NCBI GenBank assembly: GCA_002337145.1
Contig: DDFK01000003.1
Location: forward strand, 1 to 64,000
DNA length: 64,000 nucleotides
Source of the DNA: Chitinophagaceae bacterium UBA1930
GTDB lineage: Bacteria > Bacteroidota > Bacteroidia > Chitinophagales > Chitinophagaceae
Direction: 5' to 3'
Numbering within the stretch: the first letter of the stretch is position 1; every line of letters starts with the position of its first letter. Positions 32,068 through 41,056 of the stretch are shown here, in pieces. A program made the position numbers and the translations under genes. The notes under the pieces are model-generated. The model did no database searches and was not told the DNA's origin. It was given only the letters and a program-made list of their open reading frames with translations.

Positions 32068-35000
32068 ATGAAAAAAATACTACTGCTTGTATTCTTTGCA
32101 ATGGCAGGCTTAGCTGCATACACACAATCATTCTTGGACCTGAACAACCAGTTTATGGAACTGTACCAAAAGGGGCAGTACAAAGAAGCACTGGGCATTG
32201 GTTCAAAAGCAATGATACAGGCAAAAAAGGAATATGGCGAACAGCACATCAACTATGCCATTGCAGTGCACAACCTTGCCGAATGCCATTATGCATTGCA
32301 GGCATGGAAGCAGGCACTGCCCCTATACCATCAGGCCGTAAAGGTTTATACCATTGCACAAAAAACAACAGCTACAACCGAGGTTGCCTTATGCAACAAC
32401 AATATTGGCAACATTTACCTTGTACAAAAAAAATACGATTCATCTGCCATCTTTTTCGAGCAGTCATTTGAATTTTTTATTACCAACATAGATGAGCAAT
32501 ACAACAATGCCATAGGTGTAATGAACAACCTCACTTCATTATACATTCCCTTAAAAATGTACACCGCCGCCGTAAACGTGTACAACAAGATACTACCAAC
32601 AATAGAAACTAAAGAAGGCATAACAAGCGAAAACTACAATGCTACCAATACCAATCTCATATCATCCTTACATGGACTTTCAGCATACAAAAAAGCAGTG
32701 GCCTGTTTAGGTATGAAACGTGCAGGTCTTGTCAAGACCAAAGGGACAGCATCTGCTGAACTGGCCCTCTGCGACAACGAGATTGGCAACGACTACCTGA
32801 TACTGGAGCAATATGATTCTGCCAGCGTTTACTTTGAGCAATCCTTTAGCTACTTTATTGCACATGCCAATGAACAATATGAAAATGCCATTGTATTATC
32901 CAACAACCTCTATGCCCTGTACACTACAACCGACAAGAACAAAGAGATATGCTCGGTATTTGAAAAGATAGTACCCGTTATCATTGCCAAAGAAGGCAAG
33001 GGCAACCAAAATTATATAACGGCAATAACCAATTGGGGCACTTCCTTATACCTACTAAACCAATATGCTACGGCCGAAAAATACATGCGTGAAATTGTAG
33101 CATATTACGAAAGCAATAAGAAGGACAATTCAACGGCCTATGCCGATGTATTATGCATACTCGCAAAGTCTTTAAGGAAACAGGAGAAGCTAGACGAGGC
33201 ATTCCTATGTTATAACAAGGCAAACAAAGTGTACAATACCGTCTATAAAACAGAGAACAACGATAATACCGCTATCAACTTAAACAATATGGGCGACATC
33301 CTGCTAAGCCAGGACAAGTTCGATTCTTCTGCCACTTGTTTCGAAAAAGCATTTACTTATTTCCTCCGCAAGCCCAACGAAAAATACGAGACACTTGTAT
33401 TGATCATGCACAACCTATCGGATCTATACATACCCATTGGCAAATACAAAGAAGCAAAAACAGTTTTTGAAAAAATGCTGCCTGTTATTGAACGTGTGGA
33501 AGGCAAGGAGTTTAAAGAAAATTATACATATGCCATTTTCAATCTAGGTTCGGCATTGTACTATTTGCAGGACTATGCATTAAGTGAAACCTATGCACGC
33601 AAAGGCCTTGCAGGTATTGAAAAAATAAAGGGCAAAAACAATACGGACTATACCGATTTTTTGGACATGCTTGCCAATAACCTAAACGAGCAAAGCAAGT
33701 TTGAAGAAACAGAACAGGTATTGACACAATCCTTGCAGATAAAAAAATCCCTGCCCAAACAAGACAGCCTTAACCTGGCAATAAGCTATGGCGGTTTTGG
33801 CAACCTGTATTCCTCATCGGGCAACTATAAAAAATCGTTTGAATATTTTGATACGGCCATTAATTTACTAACCGCTTCGGGGCATGAAGACGATGCAGAC
33901 TATGTGGTATTACTACGCAATTTTGGCTATGCCTATATTGAAGGGGGGCGTTTGTTGGAAGCAAAAAAAACATTGTCAAAAGCACTGGCCATACAGGAAA
34001 AGCTATATGGGAAAAATTACCCCGTTAATGGTGAGTTACTCATTTCCATAAGCAATGCCGAAGTACAACTGAACGAACTGACGGATGCCGAAGAGCATGT
34101 GCAGCAAGGGCTGGATGTAGTGCTGGCAGCCTATGGCGAAAATTATTATACAGCGGCAAAGGCAAAAGAAGTAATGGCAATGATTAACCAAAAAAGGGGC
34201 AACAACACCCGGGCCATTACCTTATACAAAGAAGCATTGGCCATTAACACAAAAATATTTGGCGAAGAAAGCAAGCATACTGCATCGGCCTTTTCCAACC
34301 TCGGTACGGTATATGAAGAGATAGGCAACTTTGCCGAAGCAGAACCCTTTCTTCAAAAATCGGCTGACATAAGAAAAAAGATCTATGGCGACAACCACCC
34401 CGATTATGCCATAAGCCTTAGCAACTTGGCCCTGCTATATATTTATGAAAACAAGTACAAAGAAGCAGACGACATACTGATTAAAGCACTTAACATCTAT
34501 ACAAAAAGCGGACTGGAAGAAACCAACAACTTCATGTCCATCATTAACAATATTGCTTTTATGGCCGCAAGGCAGGGCCTGTTGGATCAAGCGAAAAAAA
34601 TATACTTACAATTACTTACCATACTTGAATCAAAGGGAGACAGAAGAAGCTCTGCCTACTATTTGGTATTGAACAATATTGCAGCCAATTGCATTAGCCA
34701 AGAAAACTATGACGATGCCATTACCTACGGCTTAAAAGCTGTAGCATACGCAAAAAAATACCAAGGCATTAAAACATTGGAGTACATTAAATCTACCAAC
34801 AACTGCCTGGTAGCCTATAAAGGAAAAGGCGATTACGAAAAAGCATACCAATTGGCAAAAGAGTTGCTTCCGCTTTGCAAAGAAGTAATGGGCAATGAGG
34901 CTGCCCTTACCGGAACAGTCTACTCCAATATTGCATTGCTCGAAAATCAGCGGAACAATCCCGAACAGGCATTTGATTATTTGAACAAAAGCCTGCAGAT

Positions 35001-36660
35001 TTCTATGGATGCATTCAGGAAGAATTTTTATACGCTAAGCGAAAAAGAAAAACTCAATTGGTGGGATGGCGAATCTGCATCCTTTGCCTTTTTTCCTTCG
35101 TTACTGATAGAACATCCAGCATTGGCAGCAACAGCAACCGGCTACCTCACCAATATACAGATGCAACTGAAGAATTTTATCCTAAACGATGCATCGGCCA
35201 CTTTACGCAAAGCCAGAACCAGCAATAATGCAGCATTAAACAAGATATTGGACAAATGGCAACTCAATAGGTCCATCATTAGCAAACAGCTGTCCATGCC
35301 TGTTACAGAACGCATCTATAAAACAGACAGCATTGAAGCAGTAGCCAATGAATTGGAAAAAAGCATTAACCAACAGGCTGCCGGTCTCATTAAAATAAAC
35401 CAGCAAAACGATATTACCTGGCAGGCCGTTCAGTCATCCTTAAAAGAAGGCGAAGCCGCAGTGGAGTTCATCAGCTTTCCATTTTACCGCCAATCAAAAT
35501 TTACCGATACCATTCAATATGCAGCCATTGTTATACGCAAAAATGAAGCACCCAAATTTGTGCCGCTTGCCACAGAAAAGCAGGTCAATTGGTGCCTTAC
35601 AGGTGGCAAGGTAAACAGCAAGGAAACACGCATCAATAGTTTGTACAGAAGCTCTATAAAAAGTGGCAGCAACGAAACCTTTGCTGGCGACAGTTTATAC
35701 AACATCATCTGGAAGCCACTTATACCCTACCTGCAAAACATCAGTACGGTTTCCTACTCGCCAGATGACTTATTGCATAAGGTAGCATTTCATGCACTGC
35801 CAATGGGCAAAGACAAATTGTTGCTGGATGCATACCGCTTGCAGCAATACACCAGCATAAGACAGCTTACCGAAAAAGCAAACGAAACAACCAAATGGAA
35901 TGCTGCCTACCTAATGGGCAATGCCGATTTTAATACCCTGCCAGTAAAAGCATCGGCTGAAACGATTGCCACAGGCAGCTTTACCAGCAACCACAACAAC
36001 GAAGCGTGGGTGCCCCTACCGGGTACCGAAAAAGAAATCAATACGCTGCAACCGTTACTGGTTTCAAAAGGTGCAACTGTTACAGCTACAAGTGGTATCA
36101 ATGCTACCGAAGAAAAATTCAAGTTGCTCAACAACCATTCGCCAGCGTTGATACACTTGGCCACGCATGGCTTTTTTCTACCCAACCTTCAACTAAAGAA
36201 AAGCTTGGGTACTGTTGACAATGCTGCCAATAACTATGCCTTGTCCGACGATCCATTAATGCGTAGCGGTGTTATCATGGCGGGTGCAAACAAAGCATGG
36301 AGCGGGCAAAAGATACCATCCAATACAGAAGACGGTATTGTTACTGCTTATGAAATTGCCCAATTGAATTTGACTGGTACAAAACTGATTGTATTGAGTG
36401 CCTGCGAAACGGCACTGGGCGATTTGCAGGGAACTGAAGGCGTGTTTGGCTTGCAGCGAGCCTTTAAAATTGCCGGTGTAAAAAATTTGATCGTAAGTCT
36501 TTGGCAAGTGCCCGACAAGGAAACAGCAGAACTGATGGGTATTTTTTACAGTAACCTGTTAAGTGGATTGCCTGTTAGGGATGCTTTCTATAAAGCACAA
36601 AAAGAAATGCGGGGCAAGTATCCACCTTATTCATGGGCAGCCTTTGTGTTGATTGAATAA
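32068..36660 (+). CDS. Secreted TPR-CHAT protein
   Basis: This 1530-aa protein has a Sec signal peptide (MKKILLLVFFAMAGLAAYTQ), about 1000 residues of tetratricopeptide repeats in sets (for example NAIGVMNNLTSLYIPLKMYT, AFSNLGTVYEEIGNFAEAEP, DYAISLSNLALLYIYENKYK) and a C-terminal CHAT caspase-like domain. The CHAT catalytic dyad is visible as ALIHLATHGFFLPN (His) and LIVLSACETALGD (Cys). TPR-CHAT proteins are caspase-fold proteases activated by partner proteins. It follows the rtcB terminator and has its own short leader, so a link to RNA repair is not established. The signal peptide argues for action in the envelope. Confidence 0.85.
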   Translation: MKKILLLVFFAMAGLAAYTQSFLDLNNQFMELYQKGQYKEALGIGSKAMIQAKKEYGEQHINYAIAVHNLAECHYALQAWKQALPLYHQAVKVYTIAQKTTATTEVALCNNNIGNIYLVQKKYDSSAIFFEQSFEFFITNIDEQYNNAIGVMNNLTSLYIPLKMYTAAVNVYNKILPTIETKEGITSENYNATNTNLISSLHGLSAYKKAVACLGMKRAGLVKTKGTASAELALCDNEIGNDYLILEQYDSASVYFEQSFSYFIAHANEQYENAIVLSNNLYALYTTTDKNKEICSVFEKIVPVIIAKEGKGNQNYITAITNWGTSLYLLNQYATAEKYMREIVAYYESNKKDNSTAYADVLCILAKSLRKQEKLDEAFLCYNKANKVYNTVYKTENNDNTAINLNNMGDILLSQDKFDSSATCFEKAFTYFLRKPNEKYETLVLIMHNLSDLYIPIGKYKEAKTVFEKMLPVIERVEGKEFKENYTYAIFNLGSALYYLQDYALSETYARKGLAGIEKIKGKNNTDYTDFLDMLANNLNEQSKFEETEQVLTQSLQIKKSLPKQDSLNLAISYGGFGNLYSSSGNYKKSFEYFDTAINLLTASGHEDDADYVVLLRNFGYAYIEGGRLLEAKKTLSKALAIQEKLYGKNYPVNGELLISISNAEVQLNELTDAEEHVQQGLDVVLAAYGENYYTAAKAKEVMAMINQKRGNNTRAITLYKEALAINTKIFGEESKHTASAFSNLGTVYEEIGNFAEAEPFLQKSADIRKKIYGDNHPDYAISLSNLALLYIYENKYKEADDILIKALNIYTKSGLEETNNFMSIINNIAFMAARQGLLDQAKKIYLQLLTILESKGDRRSSAYYLVLNNIAANCISQENYDDAITYGLKAVAYAKKYQGIKTLEYIKSTNNCLVAYKGKGDYEKAYQLAKELLPLCKEVMGNEAALTGTVYSNIALLENQRNNPEQAFDYLNKSLQISMDAFRKNFYTLSEKEKLNWWDGESASFAFFPSLLIEHPALAATATGYLTNIQMQLKNFILNDASATLRKARTSNNAALNKILDKWQLNRSIISKQLSMPVTERIYKTDSIEAVANELEKSINQQAAGLIKINQQNDITWQAVQSSLKEGEAAVEFISFPFYRQSKFTDTIQYAAIVIRKNEAPKFVPLATEKQVNWCLTGGKVNSKETRINSLYRSSIKSGSNETFAGDSLYNIIWKPLIPYLQNISTVSYSPDDLLHKVAFHALPMGKDKLLLDAYRLQQYTSIRQLTEKANETTKWNAAYLMGNADFNTLPVKASAETIATGSFTSNHNNEAWVPLPGTEKEINTLQPLLVSKGATVTATSGINATEEKFKLLNNHSPALIHLATHGFFLPNLQLKKSLGTVDNAANNYALSDDPLMRSGVIMAGANKAWSGQKIPSNTEDGIVTAYEIAQLNLTGTKLIVLSACETALGDLQGTEGVFGLQRAFKIAGVKNLIVSLWQVPDKETAELMGIFYSNLLSGLPVRDAFYKAQKEMRGKYPPYSWAAFVLIE

Positions 36661-37118
36661 GACGGCCTGAACCATTGCACATACACCCACCAGCCAATGG
36701 CACCACCTAAAGTATTTTGCATCAGGTCGTCCACATCGCAATAACCAACACCAACTATAAACTGTGTTGCCTCAAAGGCAAGGCTTATCAGGAATACGCA
36801 AAGGATTACTTTCCACCCCTTATCCAGTTTGGCAAACAGTGTGGGGAGCAATACACCCATGGGTACGAAACCTACAATATTGCCGCCAATATTCTTGATG
36901 ATGTCCCATAAAGTACTTTTGCCCAAAAGCAATGTGCTTGTTGTTGTAAAAGGAATCAGGTCCAAATTCCTTTCACCTGCTTTTATATTGTCTGGTCCAA
37001 AATGTTGAATGGCCGACAGAAAACGGTACGGCTCTTTAAGCAGTATCAGCATTACCAACACCATCATATAAACGATAAATGCTGGCCATGCCATTTTTTT
37101 GAATGTCCTCATCAACAT
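36627..37118 (-). CDS. VanZ-family membrane protein
   Basis: A 163-aa protein with four predicted membrane helices and VanZ hallmarks: DIIKNIGGNIVGFVPMGVLL, FEATQFIVGVGYCDVDDLMQ and NTLGGAIGWWVY. The most likely start is the first or second Met (MLMRTF). VanZ-like proteins are of uncertain function outside glycopeptide resistance. The gene converges with the CHAT gene, its 3' end overlapping that reading frame by 34 nt. Confidence 0.85.
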   Translation of the reverse strand: MLMRTFKKMAWPAFIVYMMVLVMLILLKEPYRFLSAIQHFGPDNIKAGERNLDLIPFTTTSTLLLGKSTLWDIIKNIGGNIVGFVPMGVLLPTLFAKLDKGWKVILCVFLISLAFEATQFIVGVGYCDVDDLMQNTLGGAIGWWVYVQWFRPSYSINTKAAHE

Positions 37119-37223
37119 GGTTCCAAAATTATAAAGTGGCCAGTATTATTTACCGCATTTTTATGTGTACAGTTTTTGATAACTGTTTACACCCTTTTGT
37201 AACCGCACTTTTATCTTCGCAGC

Positions 37224-38273
37224 ATGTATAAGCTTATCAGAGAAATTTTATTCTGCTTTCCGCCCGAAGATGTACATTATTTTTCCATGAACAGCCTGCA
37301 TACAATATGCAATATCAATTGGGTCAAAAAAGCCATCAGCAACCAATTTGCTTATCAGCATCCCGCTTTACAAAAAGAATGCTTTGGCCTGCAATTCAAG
37401 AATCCTGTTGGGCTTGGTGCAGGTTTCGATAAAAATGCCCTGTACCTAAAAGAATTGGAAACACTGGGTTTCGGATTTGTGGAAATTGGCACTGTAACAC
37501 CCAAGCCACAGGCGGGCAATGAGCAACCAAGGCTTTTCAGACTGCCCAAAGACAAGGCATTGATTAATAGGATGGGCTTTAATAACAATGGCGTGCAGGC
37601 AGTTAAACAACGTCTTGAACAATGGCAGCAATATAAAGCAACAGGAAATGGCCAATTGATAGTGGGTGGCAATATTGGCAAGAACAAAATAACAGCCAAC
37701 GAAGATGCCTGGAAGGATTACGAGATATGCTTCACAGAACTGTTTGACTATGCCGATTATTTTGTGGTGAATGTAAGCAGCCCCAATACACCGGGCCTGC
37801 GTGAGCTGCAAGAAAAAGATGCATTGCATAAAATTTTATCGCATTTACAAAACATCAACCAAGGCAAAAAAACACCCAAACCTTTGTTGCTGAAAATTGC
37901 ACCCGATTTAACGCAGGAACAGTTGGATGATATTGTTGCCCTTTCTTTTGAAACACAGCTTGCTGGCCTGGTGGCAACCAATACAACCATTAGCCGTTCG
38001 TCTTTGATCACAAAGAATGAAACACTAACCAAGATTGGTGCAGGCGGCCTAAGCGGCAAACCCGTAACTGCAAGAAGTACAGCAGTCGTGCAATACCTGC
38101 ATGCACAAACACAGGGCAAAGTGCCTATTATAGCCAGTGGCGGCATTTTTACAGGCAACGATGCCGTGGAGAAAATAAATGCAGGTGCGTCGCTGGTGCA
38201 AGTGTGGACAGGCTTTATTTATGAAGGCCCATCTATTGTTAAAAATATTTGTAAGCAACTGGTAATAAAATAG
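37224..38273 (+). CDS. pyrD: Quinone-dependent dihydroorotate dehydrogenase
   Basis: PyrD (349 aa, class 2) oxidises dihydroorotate to orotate in pyrimidine synthesis, passing electrons to quinone. The N-terminal helical membrane-association domain (residues 1-40) is followed by the FMN barrel with NPVGLGAGFDKN, GFVEIGTVTPKPQ, catalytic-Ser segment NVSSPNTPGLRELQ, KIAPDL and ASGGIFTGNDA. Class 2 is indicated by the N-terminal extension and the catalytic Ser. It is followed by terC after 22 nt. Confidence 0.96.
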   Translation: MYKLIREILFCFPPEDVHYFSMNSLHTICNINWVKKAISNQFAYQHPALQKECFGLQFKNPVGLGAGFDKNALYLKELETLGFGFVEIGTVTPKPQAGNEQPRLFRLPKDKALINRMGFNNNGVQAVKQRLEQWQQYKATGNGQLIVGGNIGKNKITANEDAWKDYEICFTELFDYADYFVVNVSSPNTPGLRELQEKDALHKILSHLQNINQGKKTPKPLLLKIAPDLTQEQLDDIVALSFETQLAGLVATNTTISRSSLITKNETLTKIGAGGLSGKPVTARSTAVVQYLHAQTQGKVPIIASGGIFTGNDAVEKINAGASLVQVWTGFIYEGPSIVKNICKQLVIK

Positions 38274-38295
38274 CATTTCGTTAAACAAACAGAGC

Positions 38296-39087
38296 ATGGA
38301 ATATTTATTTACATCGGAGAGCATTATTAGTTTTTTTGTACTGGTTATACTGGAAATTGTTTTGGGTATAGACAATGTAATTTTTGTAAGCATCATATTG
38401 AACCGTTTGCCTAAAAACAAACAATCCAAGGGCAGGTTTACCTGGATGATTACGGGTATCATTGTTCGTTGCATACTGTTGGCAGGGCTTACTTGGCTGC
38501 TTGCACAAAAAGGCAAAATTGTTTTAAGTGCCTTTGGTAAGGGTTTCGATTTGGCAAGCCTGGTAATGATTGGTGGTGGGCTTTTCCTTATCTATAAAAC
38601 CGTAAAGGAAATTCATGAAAAGCTCGAAGGCGAGCAGGAAAATGCCTATGCAGGCAAAAGCAAACCATTGTCGTTTGGCAATGCCGTTGTACAGATCATG
38701 TTGATTGATATGGTGTTCAGCTTCGACAGTATCATTACCGCAGGTGGCACGGCAAAACATATTGAAATAATGGTGGCTGCTGTTGTTATAGCCATGGTGA
38801 TCATGTTCCTGTTCAGTCCTAAAATAGCTGCGTTCATACACAAGAAACCAACCATTAAAATGCTGGCACTTTCTTTTTTGGTAATGATTGGGCTGACTTT
38901 GCTGATAGAAGGTTGGGACCATGAAGAGGCCGAAAGACTGCACCTTAAAAACTATGTTTATTTTGGGATGGCCTTTTCGTTGGTGGTGGAATTATTGAAC
39001 ATGCGGCTCCGCAAAAAAACAGTTCCTGTGGAGTTAAGGGAACCTGTGTTGCCCGAAGAAAATGAAGGCGGCGATATGGCCAGATAA
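38296..39087 (+). CDS. TerC-family membrane protein
   Basis: A 263-aa integral membrane protein with about seven helices and the TerC signatures EIVLGIDNVIFVSII near the N-terminus and IDMVFSFDSIITAGG in the middle, each with conserved Asp residues in membrane helices. TerC-family proteins are linked to metal (Mn) export or tellurite resistance. The C-terminus is cytoplasmic and charged. The gene ends exactly where the opposing histidine-kinase gene ends (39087/39088). Confidence 0.93.
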   Translation: MEYLFTSESIISFFVLVILEIVLGIDNVIFVSIILNRLPKNKQSKGRFTWMITGIIVRCILLAGLTWLLAQKGKIVLSAFGKGFDLASLVMIGGGLFLIYKTVKEIHEKLEGEQENAYAGKSKPLSFGNAVVQIMLIDMVFSFDSIITAGGTAKHIEIMVAAVVIAMVIMFLFSPKIAAFIHKKPTIKMLALSFLVMIGLTLLIEGWDHEEAERLHLKNYVYFGMAFSLVVELLNMRLRKKTVPVELREPVLPEENEGGDMAR

Positions 39088-40134
39088 CTATTTCTTGGTG
39101 GCCAATGTAAAGCCAATTGTAGTGCCCACATCCAACTTGCTGCGTACATGTATGGTCTGCCCATGGGCTTCTATAATGTGTTTGCAAATGGCAAGCCCCA
39201 AGCCGGTGCCGCCCACATCACGGCTACGGCCCCTATCCGTTCTGTAAAAGCGTTCAAATATCCTGGGCAAATGCTCTTCTGCAATGCCTATACCATCATC
39301 AGTAAATTCAATCAACAGGTTCTTCCCATCGGTCTGGTACAGCCCGGCTACAATGATGCCATCTGTTTTGCCATACTTGGTTGCGTTGGATACAATATTG
39401 ATCACCACCTGCCGTATCTTTTCCTTGTCAGCAAATACAGTAACTGGTGTTTCGCAACCCTTTTTAATAGAGGTCTTGATATTGCGTTTGGCAGTCTTAA
39501 TGGAGAGCGATTCGTACACTTCCTTTATCAGGTCCTGGATAACGAAATACTCCTTATACAAAGGCTGCTCACCACTTTCAAGTCTTGATATTTCGTCCAG
39601 GTCTTTCACCAGGTTCACCATCCGTTCCACATTACGGGCTGCGTTCTCCAGAAACTTCTTGCCAATGGTTGGGTTCTCCAAAGCCCCATCCAGCAAAGAA
39701 TCCACATACCCCTGAATGGCAAAAATGGGTGTCTTGAATTCGTGTGCAAGGTTCTGCAAAAACTCTTTGCGATAGGCTTCATTGCTTTTCAGCAACTCGA
39801 TTTCTGCACTCCGCTGAACGGCCCATTTTTCTACATCTTCACTTACTTCATCAATGCTCTTTTTGGGAATAATATATTTATAATATGTCTCCTCCCGCTT
39901 GGTGGCCTTGGTTTGGTAAATGAATTTGTAGATGAGTTTTATTTTACGGTAAATGAACCATTCCAACACAAACCGTATCAGGTAATAGCTACCAATAAAT
40001 GTTACCAGCAATGCAGCCAAACCAATCCACCATTGGTGTTCAATAATATAAAAAGCAATGCCAATGGGCACTGCCAAAATCAATGCAGTTAATGCAGATA
40101 ATTGATTGGGAGAAAGGTTCTTGGTTTTGAACAT
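39088..40134 (-). CDS. Sensor histidine kinase (PhoR-like)
   Basis: A 348-aa kinase with two N-terminal membrane helices (LSALTALILAVPIGIAFYII, then WIGLAALLVTFIGSYYLI), a short coiled linker, the H-box NLAHEFKTPIFAIQGYV and a complete HATPase domain (N-box VVINIVSNATKYG, G1 FTDDGIGIAEEHL, F-box FERFYRTD, G2 GGTGLGLAICKHI). It lacks a large periplasmic sensor. It follows the response-regulator gene in the same direction after about 100 nt, forming a two-component pair of the PhoB/PhoR type. Confidence 0.93.
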   Translation of the reverse strand: MFKTKNLSPNQLSALTALILAVPIGIAFYIIEHQWWIGLAALLVTFIGSYYLIRFVLEWFIYRKIKLIYKFIYQTKATKREETYYKYIIPKKSIDEVSEDVEKWAVQRSAEIELLKSNEAYRKEFLQNLAHEFKTPIFAIQGYVDSLLDGALENPTIGKKFLENAARNVERMVNLVKDLDEISRLESGEQPLYKEYFVIQDLIKEVYESLSIKTAKRNIKTSIKKGCETPVTVFADKEKIRQVVINIVSNATKYGKTDGIIVAGLYQTDGKNLLIEFTDDGIGIAEEHLPRIFERFYRTDRGRSRDVGGTGLGLAICKHIIEAHGQTIHVRSKLDVGTTIGFTLATKK

Positions 40135-40237
40135 GGTATAAGACCATAGTCAATGGACAATAGACCACGGTAATTGCAATGTAAGTAAAAATATTTTGTA
40201 CAAGCTATCGGCTACGGTCTACCGTCCTGCCTTATCA

Positions 40238-40915
40238 CTACACTTCAAACTTATAACCTACCCCCTTTACCGTGGTAATGCAGTCCACACCCAGTTTCTG
40301 GCGTATCTTGCGTATGTGTACATCAATGGTCCTGTCGCCAACAATTACATCGTTGCCCCATATCTGGGAAAGTATCTCGTTACGCAAGAAAACACGGCCG
40401 GGTTTGGAGGCCAATAAATGCAATAGTTCAAATTCTTTCTTGGCAAGTACCACGTTAGTGTTGTTAATGGTCACTACAAATTTTACGGGGTCAATTTGTA
40501 TGTTGCCTACTTTTATGGTTTTGCCATCTTCCTTGTGCAGTCTTCTAAACAAAGCGTTTACACGGCTTATCAAAACTTTTGGGCTGATGGGTTTACTGAT
40601 ATAATCATCCGCACCGGTTTCCAGTCCCTTTATATGCGATGTCTCATCGCTCAAAGCCGTCAGAAAAATAATCAGTGTGTCCTGGAACAGGGCTTGCGAA
40701 CGTAAAACGCCGCATACTTCGATACCTGTTTTTTTAGGCATCATAATGTCCAGTATAATCAGGTCGGGGTTCAACTGCTTGGCCCGGTCAATGGCCTCAC
40801 TCCCGTCTTTAGCCGTGTACACTTCATATCCTTCCTTGCTGAGATTGTAATTGATGATCTCCAAAATATCCGGCTCGTCGTCTGCAATTAGAATCCGCTT
40901 TGGTTTTGCTTCCAT
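40238..40915 (-). CDS. DNA-binding response regulator (PhoB/OmpR type)
   Basis: A 225-aa regulator: a receiver domain (residues 1-125) with the phosphorylated Asp in LIILDIMMPKKTG and the Lys in GADDYISKPIS, and an OmpR/PhoB winged helix (residues about 130-225) with LLASKPGRVFLRNEILSQIW and the recognition helix RTIDVHIRKIRQKLG. It is the first gene of the two-component unit with the kinase downstream. The target regulon is not evident; phosphate transport genes lie 15 kb away. Confidence 0.94.
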   Translation of the reverse strand: MEAKPKRILIADDEPDILEIINYNLSKEGYEVYTAKDGSEAIDRAKQLNPDLIILDIMMPKKTGIEVCGVLRSQALFQDTLIIFLTALSDETSHIKGLETGADDYISKPISPKVLISRVNALFRRLHKEDGKTIKVGNIQIDPVKFVVTINNTNVVLAKKEFELLHLLASKPGRVFLRNEILSQIWGNDVIVGDRTIDVHIRKIRQKLGVDCITTVKGVGYKFEV

Positions 40916-41056
40916 TGTTAACCTAATGTTTACACAAAATTAATCTTACCCATCTGTATTCCTGTTATTTGCCATTATGTAATTGTTAAGTGTGATAAAT
41001 TCGGCAAAAAACGGCAAAGCAGCCATTTGGAACTATTTTTGCTCTTTATACAATCC

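Noticed and set aside
38049..38943. Minus-strand frames opposite pyrD and terC
   Set aside because: Mirror frames of clearly identified enzymes with no independent motif or spacing.
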